A stretch of 5,250 bases of DNA from contig CAMPCK010000085.1 in the NCBI GenBank assembly GCA_946645735.1, forward strand, positions 1-5,250, in the 5' to 3' direction. The notes beneath the pieces were generated by a model, which saw only the letters and a list, made by a program, of their open reading frames with translations, was not told the DNA's origin and did no database searches. How positions within the stretch are numbered: position 1 is the first letter of the stretch; the number at the start of each line of letters is the position of its first letter. Shown here in pieces: positions 4,903-5,250 of this stretch. Made by a program: the position numbers and the translations under genes. This DNA comes from an uncultured Clostridia bacterium (lineage in GTDB: Bacteria > Bacillota_A > Clostridia > Peptostreptococcales > Anaerovoracaceae).

Positions 4903-5250
4903 TTACATTTTGCTGCCTTTTTCGGTTGCTTTTACGACAGCGTTCATGACGGAGTATCTGAAGCCGCCTTTTTCGAGGGCCTCCACGGCTTCGATGGTGG
5001 TTCCCTTAGGGGAGGTGACCATGTCCTTGAGTTCGCCGGGATGCATGTCAAGATCCAGGATCATTTTGGATGCGCCGAGGAGCGTCTGGGCGGCCAGCTT
5101 GTAGGCCACGCTTCTCTTAAGTCCTGCTTTGACGCCTCCGTCTGCCAGGGCTTCGATGAACATGGCGGCATAGGCCGGGGCTCCTCCTGAAAGGGCGCCG
5201 ACGGCGTTTATGTCTTCTTCTCTGATCCATACGGTGAATCCGATGGAATT
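4903..5250 (-). CDS. proC: Pyrroline-5-carboxylate reductase, C-terminal part (5' end outside window)
   Basis: ProC carries out the last step of proline synthesis, reducing 1-pyrroline-5-carboxylate to L-proline with NAD(P)H in the cytoplasm. The last 115 codons are visible, somewhat under half of a usual protein of about 265-270 residues; the TAA stop is the complement of 4903-4905. The frame stays open to base 5250, and the ATG at 5163 is an internal Met, not a start. Numbering from the first visible residue, SGGAPAY (21-27) matches the family's SGSGPAY-type turn, followed by FIEALADGGVKAGL (31-44), AAQTLLGASKMI (53-64), HPGELKDMVTSPKGTTIEAVEALEKGGFR (70-98) and AVVKATEKG (104-112). This is the C-terminal dimerisation and substrate-binding domain; the N-terminal Rossmann domain is beyond the edge. 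Small differences from consensus (GGA in the SGxxPAY turn, PKG instead of PGG) are within what the family tolerates. Confidence 0.95.
   Translation of the reverse strand, partial: NSIGFTVWIREEDINAVGALSGGAPAYAAMFIEALADGGVKAGLKRSVAYKLAAQTLLGASKMILDLDMHPGELKDMVTSPKGTTIEAVEALEKGGFRYSVMNAVVKATEKGSKM

Noticed and set aside
4879..5190. Forward-strand ORFs of 103 and 64 residues.
   Set aside because: Both are antisense shadows of proC, whose conserved motifs on the - strand are unmistakable.

Overview
The window looks like chromosomal DNA from a Clostridia-type Firmicute, most probably a Lachnospiraceae member. The basis is strong GGAGG-type ribosome binding sites, a consensus sigma-A promoter, a Firmicute-style lipoprotein, and a closing gene of a type I associate from memory with Lachnospiraceae. 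I ran no database search, so the taxonomy is an inference.

Layout. The window opens inside the 3' end of tsf (elongation factor Ts, + strand), closed by a strong intrinsic terminator (372-404). A near-consensus sigma-A promoter (420-448) with an imperfect palindrome over the expected transcription start (452-475) then drives a likely three-gene + strand unit. Its genes are a 661-residue hydantoinase/oxoprolinase-family ATPase-fold protein (512-2497), a 238-residue secreted lipoprotein (2520-3236), and a free methionine-(R)-sulfoxide reductase (3229-3696). The first gap is 22 bases and the second junction overlaps by 8 bases.

About 330 bases without a conventional gene follow (3697-4026). This stretch holds four exact copies of ATGTCCAC (three direct, one inverted) plus a degenerate fifth, a long-loop hairpin that may end the operon, a 12-base perfect match to the 16S rRNA anti-Shine-Dalgarno complement, and tiny ORFs all starting Met-Ser-Thr. 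It leads into a visibly AT-richer gene (4027-4851) encoding a 274-residue protein with a PD-(D/E)XK nuclease-like C-terminal half.

That gene converges on the C-terminal 115 codons of proC (pyrroline-5-carboxylate reductase, - strand), which runs off the right edge. The two share a hairpin (4854-4880) that can act in both directions.

Together this is mostly housekeeping DNA (translation, proline synthesis, oxidised-methionine repair) with one regulated operon of unclear purpose and one probable accessory insertion (about 3750-4851). No convincing new defence or mobile system is proven. The best candidates for a second look are the repeat block with its nuclease-like gene, and the atypical centre of the hydantoinase-like protein.
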